DNA from: JBJHDF01 sp050486405
GTDB taxonomy: Bacteria; Pseudomonadota; Gammaproteobacteria; Pseudomonadales; Cellvibrionaceae
Direction: 5' to 3'
Assembly: GCA_050486405.1 (NCBI GenBank)
Contig: JBJHDF010000001.1
Location: 1-64,000, forward strand
DNA: 64,000 bases
Shown here piece by piece: positions 30,945-39,239 of this stretch. The translations under genes were made by a program, and so were the position numbers. The stretch's first letter is position 1, and each line of letters opens with the position of its first letter. The notes below the pieces were generated by a model. It saw only the letters and a list, made by a program, of their open reading frames with translations. It was not told the origin of the DNA and did no database searches.

Positions 30945-33152
30945 ATGTCAGAGCAGACCATCGTCGGTGGCGGCGCCAAGAAAGTGCTCTATACTCTGCG
31001 CACTGTGTCGCGCATGGGATTACGCAACTCCGCCAAGGCACTGAACAGCCACAACGCCTGCAAGGCCTGCGGTCTGGGCATGGGCGGGCAGCGTGGCGGT
31101 ATGACCAACGAGTTGGGGGAGTTTCCCTCGGTGTGCAACAAAAGCATCCAGGCCCAATCCACGGATATCCAGCCACCCATTCCCGAAGCGGTGTTCCAGC
31201 ATTCGCTGGCTGAGTTCAACCAGCTCAGCGCCCATGAACTGGAACATCTGGGCCGGTTGAACACGCCCCTGTACAAGCCCGCCGGCGAAGACCGCTATCA
31301 GCCTCTGGATTGGGATGAGGCGCTGAACCTGGCCGCCGCGCGCTTTGCCGCCACCGATCCCGGACGCAGTTTTTTCTACAGCTCCGGCCGTTCCTCCAAC
31401 GAAGCGGGCTTCGTGCTGCAACTGCTGGCGCGGCTCTACGGCACCAATAACGTCAACAACTGTTCCTACTACTGCCATCAGGCCACGGGCGTGGGGCTGA
31501 ACAATGTGCTGGGCACCGGCACCGCCACGGTGGCGCTTGAGGATATCGGCAAGGCGGATCTGGTGTTTGTCATCGGCGCCAACCCGGCCTCCAATCATCC
31601 GCGCCTGATTCACCAGTTAAAAGCCTGCCGGGAACGCGGCGGCGACGTCATCGTGATCAACCCGGCCCGGGAACCGGGACTGGTGCGTTTTGCCGTGCCC
31701 AAAAGCGCAAAATCGCTACTCAGTGGCGGCAGTTGGATCGCCTCGGACTATGTGCAGCCCGCCATCAACGGCGATACCGCCCTGGTGCTGGGAGTGGCCA
31801 AAGCATTGATTGAACACGAGTGTGTCGACCGGGCGTTTATCGACGCCCACACCGAAGGCTTCGGGGAGTTTTTGCAATCGGTAGAAGCTTTGGACTGGCC
31901 GACACTCACCGCCGCCTGCGGCATAGATCAGTCGCGCATGGAGGCGCTGGCCGAGCGCTACGCGGCGGCGGACAACGCCATCTTCTGCTGGGGCATGGGC
32001 ATTACCCACCACCGCAACGGCGTCACCAATGTGGAGGCCATCGCCAACCTGGCGCTGCTGCGCGGCATGCTGGGCAAACCCGGTGCCGGCCTGCTGCCGC
32101 TGCGCGGCCACAGCAATGTGCAGGGCATTGGCACCATCGGTGTCAAACCGGTGCTGGCCGACGACGTGTTGGCGCGTATGGAGCAAACACTCGGTGTGCA
32201 ATTACCACGCAGCGAGGGGTTGGATACTCTGGCCTGTCTGCGCGCCGCCCACGCCGGCGACATGGACGCGGCGCTGCTGATGGGCGGCAACCTCTATGCC
32301 GGCACGCCGGATGCCCGCTGGGCGGAGGAAGCGCTGGAGCGTATCGGTTTCAAACTGTTCCTGACCACTACCCTCAACCGGGGCCACTTTGTCGGCGTGG
32401 CCCGGGGGGAAATCCTGATACTGCCGGTCACGGCGCGCGACGAGGAGTGGCAGGCCACCACCCAGGAGTCCATGTTCAACTATCTGCGCCTGAGTGACGG
32501 TGGCATTCATCGCCTGGACGGGGTGCGCCCGGAAGTGAAAATTCTCTGTGAACTCGGCCAGCGCCTGCTGCCGGACGGCCTGCTGGATTTCGACGCCTTT
32601 GCCGAACACGACACCATCCGCCGCGCCATCGCCGCCACCGTGCCGGGGATGGAGGCCCTGGCGGATATCGGCCGGAGCAAACAGGAATTCACCATCGCCG
32701 GCCGGCTGCTGCACAGGCCAGGGTTCAACACCCCCAACGGCCGGGCGCGGTTTCAGATCACACCGCTGCCGGAGCCGGTCACCGATGCGGACTACCCTTT
32801 TACTCTCGCCAGCGTGCGCAGCGAAGGGCAGTTCAATTCCATCGTCTACGAGGAAAACGACAGCTATAGAGGCGTGGATACCCGCTGGTCGGTGTTAATG
32901 AACGCCGAGGATATGGCCGAGCTGAATATCAAAGCGGGCGATTCGGTGGACCTGAGCTCCGCTCACGGCCAGATGCGGGGCCTGGCCGTCTTTGCCTTTG
33001 ACCTGCCCCGGAAAAACCTGCTGGCCTACTACCCGGAAGCGAATTTGTTAATCGGGCGGGAGTACGATCCGCGCAGCAAGACGCCGGGGTTCAAGTCGGT
33101 GGGCGTGGCGGTGATGCCGGGCAGTAAATACCGCCCGGGGGTGCTTTCATGA
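30945..33152 (+). CDS. FdhF/YdeP family molybdopterin oxidoreductase
   Basis: A 735-aa molybdopterin-dependent oxidoreductase. The N-terminus carries a cysteine motif CKACGLGMGGQ with a further Cys about 23 residues on (SVCNKS), probably for an Fe-S cluster. The central NNCSYYCHQATGVGL contains the likely Mo ligand Cys, followed by FVIGANPASNHPRL and the cofactor-binding C-terminal domain. This is the FdhF/YdeP family, whose substrate is generally undefined (formate dehydrogenase-like, or linked to acid tolerance). No fdhD or electron-transfer subunit is adjacent. It overlaps the convergent thioesterase by 6 bases. Confidence 0.87.
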   Translation: MSEQTIVGGGAKKVLYTLRTVSRMGLRNSAKALNSHNACKACGLGMGGQRGGMTNELGEFPSVCNKSIQAQSTDIQPPIPEAVFQHSLAEFNQLSAHELEHLGRLNTPLYKPAGEDRYQPLDWDEALNLAAARFAATDPGRSFFYSSGRSSNEAGFVLQLLARLYGTNNVNNCSYYCHQATGVGLNNVLGTGTATVALEDIGKADLVFVIGANPASNHPRLIHQLKACRERGGDVIVINPAREPGLVRFAVPKSAKSLLSGGSWIASDYVQPAINGDTALVLGVAKALIEHECVDRAFIDAHTEGFGEFLQSVEALDWPTLTAACGIDQSRMEALAERYAAADNAIFCWGMGITHHRNGVTNVEAIANLALLRGMLGKPGAGLLPLRGHSNVQGIGTIGVKPVLADDVLARMEQTLGVQLPRSEGLDTLACLRAAHAGDMDAALLMGGNLYAGTPDARWAEEALERIGFKLFLTTTLNRGHFVGVARGEILILPVTARDEEWQATTQESMFNYLRLSDGGIHRLDGVRPEVKILCELGQRLLPDGLLDFDAFAEHDTIRRAIAATVPGMEALADIGRSKQEFTIAGRLLHRPGFNTPNGRARFQITPLPEPVTDADYPFTLASVRSEGQFNSIVYEENDSYRGVDTRWSVLMNAEDMAELNIKAGDSVDLSSAHGQMRGLAVFAFDLPRKNLLAYYPEANLLIGREYDPRSKTPGFKSVGVAVMPGSKYRPGVLS

Positions 33153-33608
33153 TCGGACTCCGGACTTGCTGCTGGGAATAACCGCGAAATCTTCGGTGCG
33201 CGGCAGATTGTCAAATACATGTGCAAGCTCGTTTGGCGGCACGTTGATCTTGCGTGCGCGCAGGTCAAGCCACGCACCGTCCATATCGAGTACGGCGCAC
33301 AATTCATCGCCGCGGCGAATACTGTGCACGATTCGCCATTTTCGCCCGTCGTCTGAAATGCCGCCCAGCTGGAAGTCGATCACGATTTCGTCGGACATGT
33401 GCAACTCGCGAATGAAGTGCGCCTGCTCGCGAAACAGCACAGGACCAATCAGATTTTCCGACATCCAGCGCAAACCAAGACCCTTGGCCTCGAGAAAGGC
33501 GACACGCGCCTGCGCGCCGTAGTCGTAATAGATAGAGTGCCGCACGTGGCCATTCGGATCAAGATCCGCCCAGCGCACGGTCACCTTTTGTTCAAACGAT
33601 TCCGTCAC
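33147..33608 (-). CDS. Acyl-CoA thioesterase of the hotdog fold
   Basis: A 153-aa 4-hydroxybenzoyl-CoA thioesterase-like protein. The catalytic loop is RWADLDPNGHVRHSIYYDY, with the conserved Asp, followed by the long helix and LIGPVLFREQAHFIRELHM. It starts with GTG at 33608, and GTGA overlaps the stop of the upstream antitoxin-like gene by 4 bases, so translation is coupled. The acyl substrate is unknown. Confidence 0.83.
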   Translation of the reverse strand: MTESFEQKVTVRWADLDPNGHVRHSIYYDYGAQARVAFLEAKGLGLRWMSENLIGPVLFREQAHFIRELHMSDEIVIDFQLGGISDDGRKWRIVHSIRRGDELCAVLDMDGAWLDLRARKINVPPNELAHVFDNLPRTEDFAVIPSSKSGVRS

Positions 33609-33778
33609 GGCTGACTCACACCGGGCAGAAACAGGGTTTCCGTTGCCTGAGTGGGTTTGACCGCCCCGGCCAGGATTTCGCGCACCTCGGCTTCCATACT
33701 GTGCCCGCGCTGTGCGGCACGGACACGCAGGGCGCGGTGTACCTCGTCAGGCAGATTTCTTACCGTCAGCATGGCCAT
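33605..33778 (-). CDS. FitA-like ribbon-helix-helix protein (orphan antitoxin)
   Basis: A 57-aa protein with the Arc/FitA ribbon-helix-helix pattern: MAMLTVRNLPDEVHRALRVR, then RAAQRGHSMEAEVREILAGA. FitA proteins normally precede a PIN-domain toxin (FitB/VapC). Here the next gene, overlapping by 4 bases, is a thioesterase and no PIN protein is nearby, so it is an orphan or a plain regulator. The ATG at 33778 was chosen over an upstream start that adds 15 residues; ATG at 33772 also fits. Confidence 0.7.
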   Translation of the reverse strand: MAMLTVRNLPDEVHRALRVRAAQRGHSMEAEVREILAGAVKPTQATETLFLPGVSQP

Positions 33779-33880
33779 GGCGGGATTCTCCGATTGCAGG
33801 CAATGCATGCATCCTATGCTCATGGTTGGCTCGGTTCAAGGGGCAAAAGCTTGCGTCGGGGCTGACAATCGCACACAATA

Positions 33881-33896
33881 CTGGATGTACAAACAG
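33881..33896 (+). promoter_or_regulatory. LexA-type SOS box
   Basis: CTGGATGTACAAACAG has the CTG-N10-CAG frame and matches the consensus CTGTATATATATACAG at 12 of 16 bases. It overlaps the end of a plausible promoter (TTGCGT at 33851-33856, 17-bp spacer, CACAAT at 33874-33879) and ends 14 bases before the radical SAM start codon. This is an ideal position for repression by LexA. Confidence 0.65.
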
Positions 33897-33910
33897 TATT
33901 CAGGTTTGCC

Positions 33911-35041
33911 ATGCCTCAAGAAGCATCCACCCAGCCCGTAAAAGCCCAAAAGGGCCGCGGCGCCGTGTCCAATAGGGAGGGGCGCTTTGAGGTACAGACC
34001 ATCGAGGCGGTGGACGATGGCTGGTGGCGGGACGAGGATGAAGAGGGCAAGCCCCTGGCCGGCAAAACACAAGTAACGCTGGAAAAGGCCAAAAGTATCC
34101 TGACCCGCAACGCCTCGCCGGATCTGCCCTTCAGCGTCTCGCTCAACCCCTACCGCGGCTGCGAGCACGGCTGCATCTACTGCTTTGCCCGGCCCAGCCA
34201 CAGCTACCTGGGCCTGTCGCCGGGGCTGGACTTTGAAACCCGGCTTTTTGCCAAGACCAACGCCGCCGATCTGCTGCGGCAGGAACTGGCAAAGCCTTCA
34301 TATACACCCCTGCCCATTGCTCTGGGCATCAATACCGACGCCTACCAGCCCTGCGAACGGCGCCTGGGGCTGACCCGGCAGGTGCTGGAGGTGCTGCACG
34401 AGTGCCGCCACCCCCTGGGACTGATCACCAAATCGACGCTGATCGAGCGGGATCTGGACCTGCTGGCACCCATGGCGGAGCGGCAACTGGCGGTGGCGGC
34501 GGTGACCATCACCACCCTGGACCACGACATAGCCCGCACCCTGGAACCCCGGGCCGCCTCCCCCACCCGGCGCCTGGAGACCATCCGCCGGCTCACCGGC
34601 GCGGGTATTCCGGTGACGGTCAATGTGGCGCCGCTGATTCCCTTTATTACCGAACCGGAGCTGGAGAAGGTGCTGGCGGCAGCCGCCGAGGCCGGCGCCA
34701 GCCAGGCCGGCTATATCATTCTGCGCCTGCCCTGGGAGGTGAACCCGCTGTTTCAGGAGTGGCTGCAGGCGCATTTTCCCGAACGGGCGGAACGGGTGAT
34801 GAACCGGGTGCGTGATATGCGCGGCGGCAAGGACTACGACGCCAGCTTCGGCACCCGCATGCGCGGCGAAGGCGTCTGGGCGGAAGTGATCCGGCAGCGT
34901 TTCAACAATGCCATCAAACGCCTGGGGCTGAACCGGCCCGGGCAGTTTCGCCAGTTGGACTGCGGCCAGTTCCGGCGGCCGCTGACGGTGCCGGCCCGGG
35001 TTGCCCAGGATGACAGTGGGCAGCGGGTGTTGTTTGAGTGA
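33911..35041 (+). CDS. Radical SAM protein of the PA0069/Rv2578c family
   Basis: A 376-aa radical SAM protein. The Fe-S/SAM motif is CEHGCIYC (CxxxCxxC) in NPYRGCEHGCIYCFARPSH. The preceding segment SILTRNASPDLPFSVSLNPY and later GINTDAYQPCERRLGLTR are typical of this spore-photoproduct-lyase-related family. Its function is not established; a DNA repair role is often supposed. The LexA-type box just upstream supports DNA-damage induction. In Pseudomonas the homologue PA0069 is, as I recall, in the LexA regulon. Confidence 0.87.
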   Translation: MPQEASTQPVKAQKGRGAVSNREGRFEVQTIEAVDDGWWRDEDEEGKPLAGKTQVTLEKAKSILTRNASPDLPFSVSLNPYRGCEHGCIYCFARPSHSYLGLSPGLDFETRLFAKTNAADLLRQELAKPSYTPLPIALGINTDAYQPCERRLGLTRQVLEVLHECRHPLGLITKSTLIERDLDLLAPMAERQLAVAAVTITTLDHDIARTLEPRAASPTRRLETIRRLTGAGIPVTVNVAPLIPFITEPELEKVLAAAAEAGASQAGYIILRLPWEVNPLFQEWLQAHFPERAERVMNRVRDMRGGKDYDASFGTRMRGEGVWAEVIRQRFNNAIKRLGLNRPGQFRQLDCGQFRRPLTVPARVAQDDSGQRVLFE

Positions 35042-35115
35042 TGAATTTGAACCAAAGCCAGACTTCGGTCGACTACAGGAACGTAACCGCCAACTCACTC
35101 AAACGAGGAAATGAC

Positions 35116-35427
35116 ATGAAAACTTCAACGATAGCCATCATCCTGCTCACGGCCACTATGGGATTTTCCGGCCAGGCCATGGCCAACTGTGCCGACGATG
35201 CAGTCAACACTTGCAACAACAAGCACCCCGATCCGAACAAATCGAATCAAGCCTATGAACTGTATGAGCTGTGCATAAAAGCACAACTCGGCCAGAAATG
35301 TCCGAGCAATTCAGGTGCTCACTTATCCGGCCCCAGTAATCTAACATCCCCCAACGAACCTGCGTCACCCCCCCGTGTTAGGCGCGCCTCCAGCCAGGAG
35401 CCAACAACTCCTAGCTACAGACGCTAA
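35116..35427 (+). CDS. Small secreted protein with four cysteines
   Basis: A 103-aa protein with a clean signal peptide (MKTSTIAIILLTATMGFSG, cut near AMA-N). The mature part begins with NCADDAVNTCNNKHPDPNK and contains two more cysteines (LYELCIKAQ and QKCPS), so two disulfides are possible. The last 45 residues are Pro/Ser/Arg-rich and probably disordered. The ATG at 35116 was chosen for GAGGAA upstream. I recognise no family. Confidence 0.6.
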   Translation: MKTSTIAIILLTATMGFSGQAMANCADDAVNTCNNKHPDPNKSNQAYELYELCIKAQLGQKCPSNSGAHLSGPSNLTSPNEPASPPRVRRASSQEPTTPSYRR

Positions 35428-35436
35428 CTGCTCTAT

Positions 35437-35459
35437 GGCCGGGGAACCACTTCCCGGCC
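35437..35459 (+). terminator. Hairpin after the small secreted protein gene
   Basis: GGCCGGG-gaaccactt-CCCGGCC is a perfect 7-bp GC stem 10 bases after the stop codon, followed by ACGTTT. The T tract is weak, so this is a possible but not convincing intrinsic terminator. Confidence 0.45.
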
Positions 35460-35507
35460 ACGTTTGACGCCCTGGCGACAATGCCGTTGTAGAACCCCTC
35501 TCCCTAA

Positions 35508-35531
35508 CCCTCTCCCCTGCAGGGGAGAGGG
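35508..35531. repeat. Perfect 24-bp GC-rich palindrome
   Basis: CCCTCTCCCCTG is followed directly by its reverse complement CAGGGGAGAGGG. From general experience, palindromes of this CCCTCTCC type occur repeatedly in intergenic regions of many proteobacteria. It lies between the hairpin at 35437 and the oxidoreductase gene. Confidence 0.6.
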
Positions 35532-35615
35532 GACTAGTTCGTGTGGTTGCCAGCCCTTCCGCAAACTGGTCAAATGGCATCTATCTGCTCGTTGCGTAAC
35601 AATAGAGGTATCGCC

Positions 35616-36707
35616 ATGCGCCGTCACACCCTTTCCCGTCGCCGCCTGCTGCAACACGCCGGCCTGGCCGCCACCGCCCTGTCCACCGGCTATGCGCCCC
35701 ATTTGCTCGGCGCCGGCAAGTCGCGCAAGCTCGGCGTCGCTTTGGTTGGACTCGGTTTTTACAGCACCGACTGGCTGGCTCCGGCCCTGCAGAAAACCCA
35801 ACACTGTGAGCTGCGCGGCATCGTCACCGGCAGCCCCGAAAAAATTCCTGTCTGGCAGGAGCGGTACGGCATCGCCGACAAAAACGTCTACAACTACGAC
35901 AACATGCACACCCTGGCGGACAACCCGGACATCGATGTGGTCTATGTGGTCACCCCCACCAGCACCCACAAACGCTTTTCGCTGATCGGCGCCGATGCCG
36001 GCAAGCATATCTGGTGCGAAAAACCCATGGCCATGGACGAAGCCGAGTGCCGGGCGATTATCGACAGCTGCCGCAAGAACGGCGTCAAGCTGACCATCGG
36101 CTACCGCATGCAGCACGAACCCAACACCCAGGCGGTGATGGCCCTGGCCGACCAGCGCCCCTTCGGCGCCATCGAAAAACTGCGCGTCGTCGCTGCCTAT
36201 GAGGGAAGCAACTGGGACCACAATCACTGGAAAGCCCGCTGGGATATGGGCGGCGGCGCCCTCTACGATATGGGCGTCTACCCTATCCAGGGCGCACGTT
36301 ACGGCAGCGCCATGGAGCCGGTGGCCATTACCGCCAAGCACACGGACATGTTTACCCACGGCGACGCCACCACCGAATTCACCCTGGAGTTTCCCGGCGG
36401 TGTCGAGGCCGACTGCATGACCAGCGTAATCAGACCGGGCAACAAATTGGAAGTCACCTGTAAAGAAGGCTGGTACCGACTGGAACCCATGTCCGAATTC
36501 CACGGCGTGCGCGGCGAAACCAGCGCCGGTCACCAGTTGAACGAAACCATCGACAATCAGCAGGCACTGCAGATGGACAACGATGCCCTGGCGATCATCA
36601 ACGATTCACCGGTATTGGTTCCCGGCGAAGAGGGCTTGCGCGATATCCGCATTGTCACTGCCGCGCTGAAGTCGGCAAGGGAAGGCAAACGCATCGAAAT
36701 CGGCTAA
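35616..36707 (+). CDS. Tat-exported Gfo/Idh/MocA family oxidoreductase
   Basis: A 363-aa NAD(P)-dependent oxidoreductase. The N-terminus MRRHTLSRRRLLQHAG is a twin-arginine signal, so it probably works in the periplasm with bound cofactor, as in glucose-fructose oxidoreductase. The Rossmann motif is VALVGLGFYSTDWL; the catalytic EKP is in HIWCEKPMAMDEAE; GGGALYDMGVYPIQGAR follows. The ATG at 35616 has AGAGGT upstream. The substrate is probably a sugar; its proximity to xylan genes is only suggestive. Confidence 0.87.
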   Translation: MRRHTLSRRRLLQHAGLAATALSTGYAPHLLGAGKSRKLGVALVGLGFYSTDWLAPALQKTQHCELRGIVTGSPEKIPVWQERYGIADKNVYNYDNMHTLADNPDIDVVYVVTPTSTHKRFSLIGADAGKHIWCEKPMAMDEAECRAIIDSCRKNGVKLTIGYRMQHEPNTQAVMALADQRPFGAIEKLRVVAAYEGSNWDHNHWKARWDMGGGALYDMGVYPIQGARYGSAMEPVAITAKHTDMFTHGDATTEFTLEFPGGVEADCMTSVIRPGNKLEVTCKEGWYRLEPMSEFHGVRGETSAGHQLNETIDNQQALQMDNDALAIINDSPVLVPGEEGLRDIRIVTAALKSAREGKRIEIG

Positions 36708-36729
36708 GCCGTTGCGTTTAGAGACGATC

Positions 36730-37257
36730 ATGACAGGGGGTGAGAAAAAAATCATTATCATCGCCGGCCCCAATGGCGCGGGTAAAACTACCTTTGCCCG
36801 CGAATTTCTACCCAACGAGGCCGCCTGCCCGGTGTTTGTCAATGCCGACCTGATCGCAGCTGGGCTTGCCCCTTTCGCTCCGGAAGTCGCCGCTGTCAAG
36901 GCAGGCCGTTTGATGCTTGAGGAGTTGCGGCGGCATTTTTGCGCCGGCAACAGCTTTGCCTTTGAAACCACACTTTCCGGCAAGAGCTATTTGCGCCATA
37001 TTCAACAATGGCGCCAAGCCGGCTACCGGGTAGAGTTGATCTTTCTACAACTGGGCAGCGCCGATGAGGCTGTCGCTCGCGTAGCACAGCGCGTCATACA
37101 GGGCGGACACAATATTCCTGAACCCGTGATTCGCCGGCGCTTTGCTACAGGCAAAGAGAATTTCATACAATACTATGCACCAGCCGTTGACGCTTGGGCT
37201 CTTTACGACAACTCCGCTGAAATACCCCAGCTTTTGGATTGGAGTGAAAACTCATGA
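36730..37257 (+). CDS. Zeta-toxin-like P-loop kinase
   Basis: A 175-aa protein with a Walker A motif at the N-terminus (IIIIAGPNGAGKTTFARE), VNADLIAAGL (Asp likely catalytic), an FETTLSGKSYL segment, and a lid-like RVAQRVIQGGHNIPEPVIRRRF. These match the zeta toxin/UDP-GlcNAc kinase-like family, many members of which act in toxin-antitoxin pairs. The ATG at 36730 was chosen over an upstream TTG. It overlaps the next small gene by 4 bases (ATGA). Confidence 0.8.
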   Translation: MTGGEKKIIIIAGPNGAGKTTFAREFLPNEAACPVFVNADLIAAGLAPFAPEVAAVKAGRLMLEELRRHFCAGNSFAFETTLSGKSYLRHIQQWRQAGYRVELIFLQLGSADEAVARVAQRVIQGGHNIPEPVIRRRFATGKENFIQYYAPAVDAWALYDNSAEIPQLLDWSENS

Positions 37258-37472
37258 AACAACTCAAGCCAATTGAACAGGCGACCAATGCCGATCTGCG
37301 CGGCTCCTGGCCAGCCCTTCAGCGAGCCGCACAACGTGCCCGAGAGCTGGCCAGGCAGACCGGTACGGCAATCGTCGTCACCCGCAACGGCATGATTCAA
37401 CACATTCGCCCGGAAAACGAAGTGACTACCCAGGTGCAAGAACCTAATGCGCCTTATGACGACAAGCCGTAA
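37254..37472 (+). CDS. Small partner protein of the zeta-like kinase
   Basis: A 72-aa protein with a helical N-terminal half rich in Arg/Ala (LQRAAQRARELARQTGT) followed by AIVVTRNGMIQHIRP, a pattern common in small proteins that pair with zeta-like kinases. The ATGA overlap with the kinase implies a single operon. It is a candidate antitoxin, but the order toxin-then-antitoxin is reversed relative to most pairs, and the role is inferred from context only. Confidence 0.6.
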   Translation: MKQLKPIEQATNADLRGSWPALQRAAQRARELARQTGTAIVVTRNGMIQHIRPENEVTTQVQEPNAPYDDKP

Positions 37473-37530
37473 ACCCCTTGTCTCCAGCGATCCTGCACGT
37501 CAGCAGCATAAGCTTATACGCCAAGGATAT

Positions 37531-37559
37531 TTGTCAAAATGCGCGCGGAGCGCTATCGT
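37531..37559 (+). promoter_or_regulatory. Candidate promoter of the sulfide oxidation operon
   Basis: A -35 TTGTCA (37531-37536), a 17-bp spacer and a -10 TATCGT (37554-37559) lie 40 bp before the cytochrome c start codon. It matches the sigma-70 consensus at 9 of 12 bases. Confidence 0.45.
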
Positions 37560-37598
37560 TCTCAACCATTGGCCAACCCTCTACACGGAACCATTAGC

Positions 37599-37922
37599 AT
37601 GCGCCACATCCTGCTCTTGGCCGGCTTGCTGTTTTCCGGACTGCACTTTCCGGCCCACGCCGACGACGATGAGATTTCCCAGCGGCAGGTGACGCTGCTG
37701 GCCGCGTCCTGCGCCAACTGCCACGGCACCGACGGTCGGGGCACCAGCACCCTGGCACCCATTGCCGGGCGGCCCGCGACCGTATTGCAGGCGCAGATGC
37801 TGGCGTTCAAGCACAACGAGAATTCCGGCGCCACGGTCATGGACCGGATCGCCCAGGGCTACTCGGATACCGAGATCGAGGCCCTGGCGGAATACTTTTC
37901 CCAACAGCAAGTGGACAACTGA
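37599..37922 (+). CDS. Periplasmic monoheme cytochrome c (FccA-like partner)
   Basis: A 107-aa class I cytochrome c. A signal peptide (MRHILLLAGLLFSGLHFPAHA) is followed by the heme motif CANCH (about residues 40-44) and a distal Met in LQAQMLAFKH or VMDRIAQGY. The next gene, 9 bases on, encodes the FccB flavoprotein, so this is the electron acceptor subunit of a sulfide dehydrogenase. The classical FccA has two hemes and is about twice as long; this is a one-heme form. Confidence 0.85.
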   Translation: MRHILLLAGLLFSGLHFPAHADDDEISQRQVTLLAASCANCHGTDGRGTSTLAPIAGRPATVLQAQMLAFKHNENSGATVMDRIAQGYSDTEIEALAEYFSQQQVDN

Positions 37923-37931
37923 GGCGGCCCC

Positions 37932-39239
37932 ATGACAAGGCGCAGATCCATTGTGTTGAACCCTTCACGGCGCACCCTGCTCAAGGGGCTGGGCGCGGCC
38001 TCATTGCTACCGCTGGCCAGCGGTTGCGGTACCAAAAGTGGTGACAGCGCCTCCGGGCCGCGAGTGGTGGTGGTCGGCGGCGGTTTCGGTGGTGCCACGG
38101 CAGCCAAATACCTGAAGCGCTTCTGGCCCGACCTGCAGGTCACACTGGTGGAACCCAAAGCGGTGTTTTACACCTGCCCCTTTTCCAACCTGGTGCTCGC
38201 CGGCGAGCGCTCAATGGACAGCATCGCCCACAACTACGACGAATTGACAAATCGCTACGGCGTGCGCGTGATTCATGCCCGGGCCGAGGACGTGGACCCT
38301 GTGGCACACAGTGTCACCCTGGACACCGGCGACACCCTGGCCTACGACCGGCTGCTGCTGTCACCGGGCATCGATATCCGCTGGGACGCGCTGGAAGGCT
38401 ACGACCGGGCCGCCGCCGAACTGGCTCCCCACGCCTGGCAGGCGGGTGAGCAGACCCTGCTGCTGCGCCGGCAACTGGAGGCCATGGATGAAAACGGCCT
38501 GTTTATCATCACCGCCCCGGCCGATCCTTTCCGCTGTCCGCCCGGCCCCTACGAGCGCGCCGCACTGGTCGCGCACTATCTGGTGCGACACAAGCCGCGC
38601 GCCAAGGTGTTGATCCTGGACGCCAAGGACAACTTTTCCAAACAGGGGCTGTTCACCAACTCCTGGCAGGAGGTGTACGGCGATCGCATCGAATGGGTGG
38701 GTCGCTCCGGCGACGGCCGGGTCCAGCGGGTGGATGCCGCGCGCCGGGAGGTGGAAACCGAGTTCGGCAGCCGCCACAGAGCCTCGGTGCTCAACGTGAT
38801 TCCGCCGCAAAAAGCCGGCTTTATTGCCGATCGCGCCGGGGTCACCGACGCCTCCGGCTGGGTACCCGTGAACCCCCATACCTTTGCCTCCACCCAGGTG
38901 GAGAACATCTATGTGGTGGGCGACGCCACCGTCGCCGCGCCCATGCCCAAGTCCGGTTTCGTGGCCAGCACCCAGGCCAAGGTGGCAGCCGCGGCTATTA
39001 TCTCCTCCCTGGCAGGCACACCACGCCTCGACGCGCGCTGGGTCAACACCTGCTACAGCCTGATCAACCCCGAGTACGGCATCTCCATCGCCCACGTTTA
39101 CGACGTGCAGAACGAGCAGATCGCCATCGCCTCGGGTGGACTCAGTCCGGTCACGGCGCCGGACACCACCCGCCGCCTGGAGGCCCAGTACGCCTACAGT
39201 TGGTATGACGCCATCACCCAGGACACCTGGGGCAGCTGA
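37932..39239 (+). CDS. fccB: Sulfide dehydrogenase flavoprotein subunit
   Basis: A 435-aa flavocytochrome c sulfide dehydrogenase flavoprotein. The N-terminus has a Tat-type RRTLLKGLGAAS and a lipobox-like LASGC. FAD binding is shown by VVVVGGGFGGATAAKYL and the C-terminal NIYVVGDAT. Redox cysteines lie in VFYTCPFSNLVLAG and in WVNTCYSLI. It oxidises sulfide in the periplasm and passes electrons to the adjacent cytochrome. Its stop overlaps the next start as TGATG. Confidence 0.9.
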   Translation: MTRRRSIVLNPSRRTLLKGLGAASLLPLASGCGTKSGDSASGPRVVVVGGGFGGATAAKYLKRFWPDLQVTLVEPKAVFYTCPFSNLVLAGERSMDSIAHNYDELTNRYGVRVIHARAEDVDPVAHSVTLDTGDTLAYDRLLLSPGIDIRWDALEGYDRAAAELAPHAWQAGEQTLLLRRQLEAMDENGLFIITAPADPFRCPPGPYERAALVAHYLVRHKPRAKVLILDAKDNFSKQGLFTNSWQEVYGDRIEWVGRSGDGRVQRVDAARREVETEFGSRHRASVLNVIPPQKAGFIADRAGVTDASGWVPVNPHTFASTQVENIYVVGDATVAAPMPKSGFVASTQAKVAAAAIISSLAGTPRLDARWVNTCYSLINPEYGISIAHVYDVQNEQIAIASGGLSPVTAPDTTRRLEAQYAYSWYDAITQDTWGS

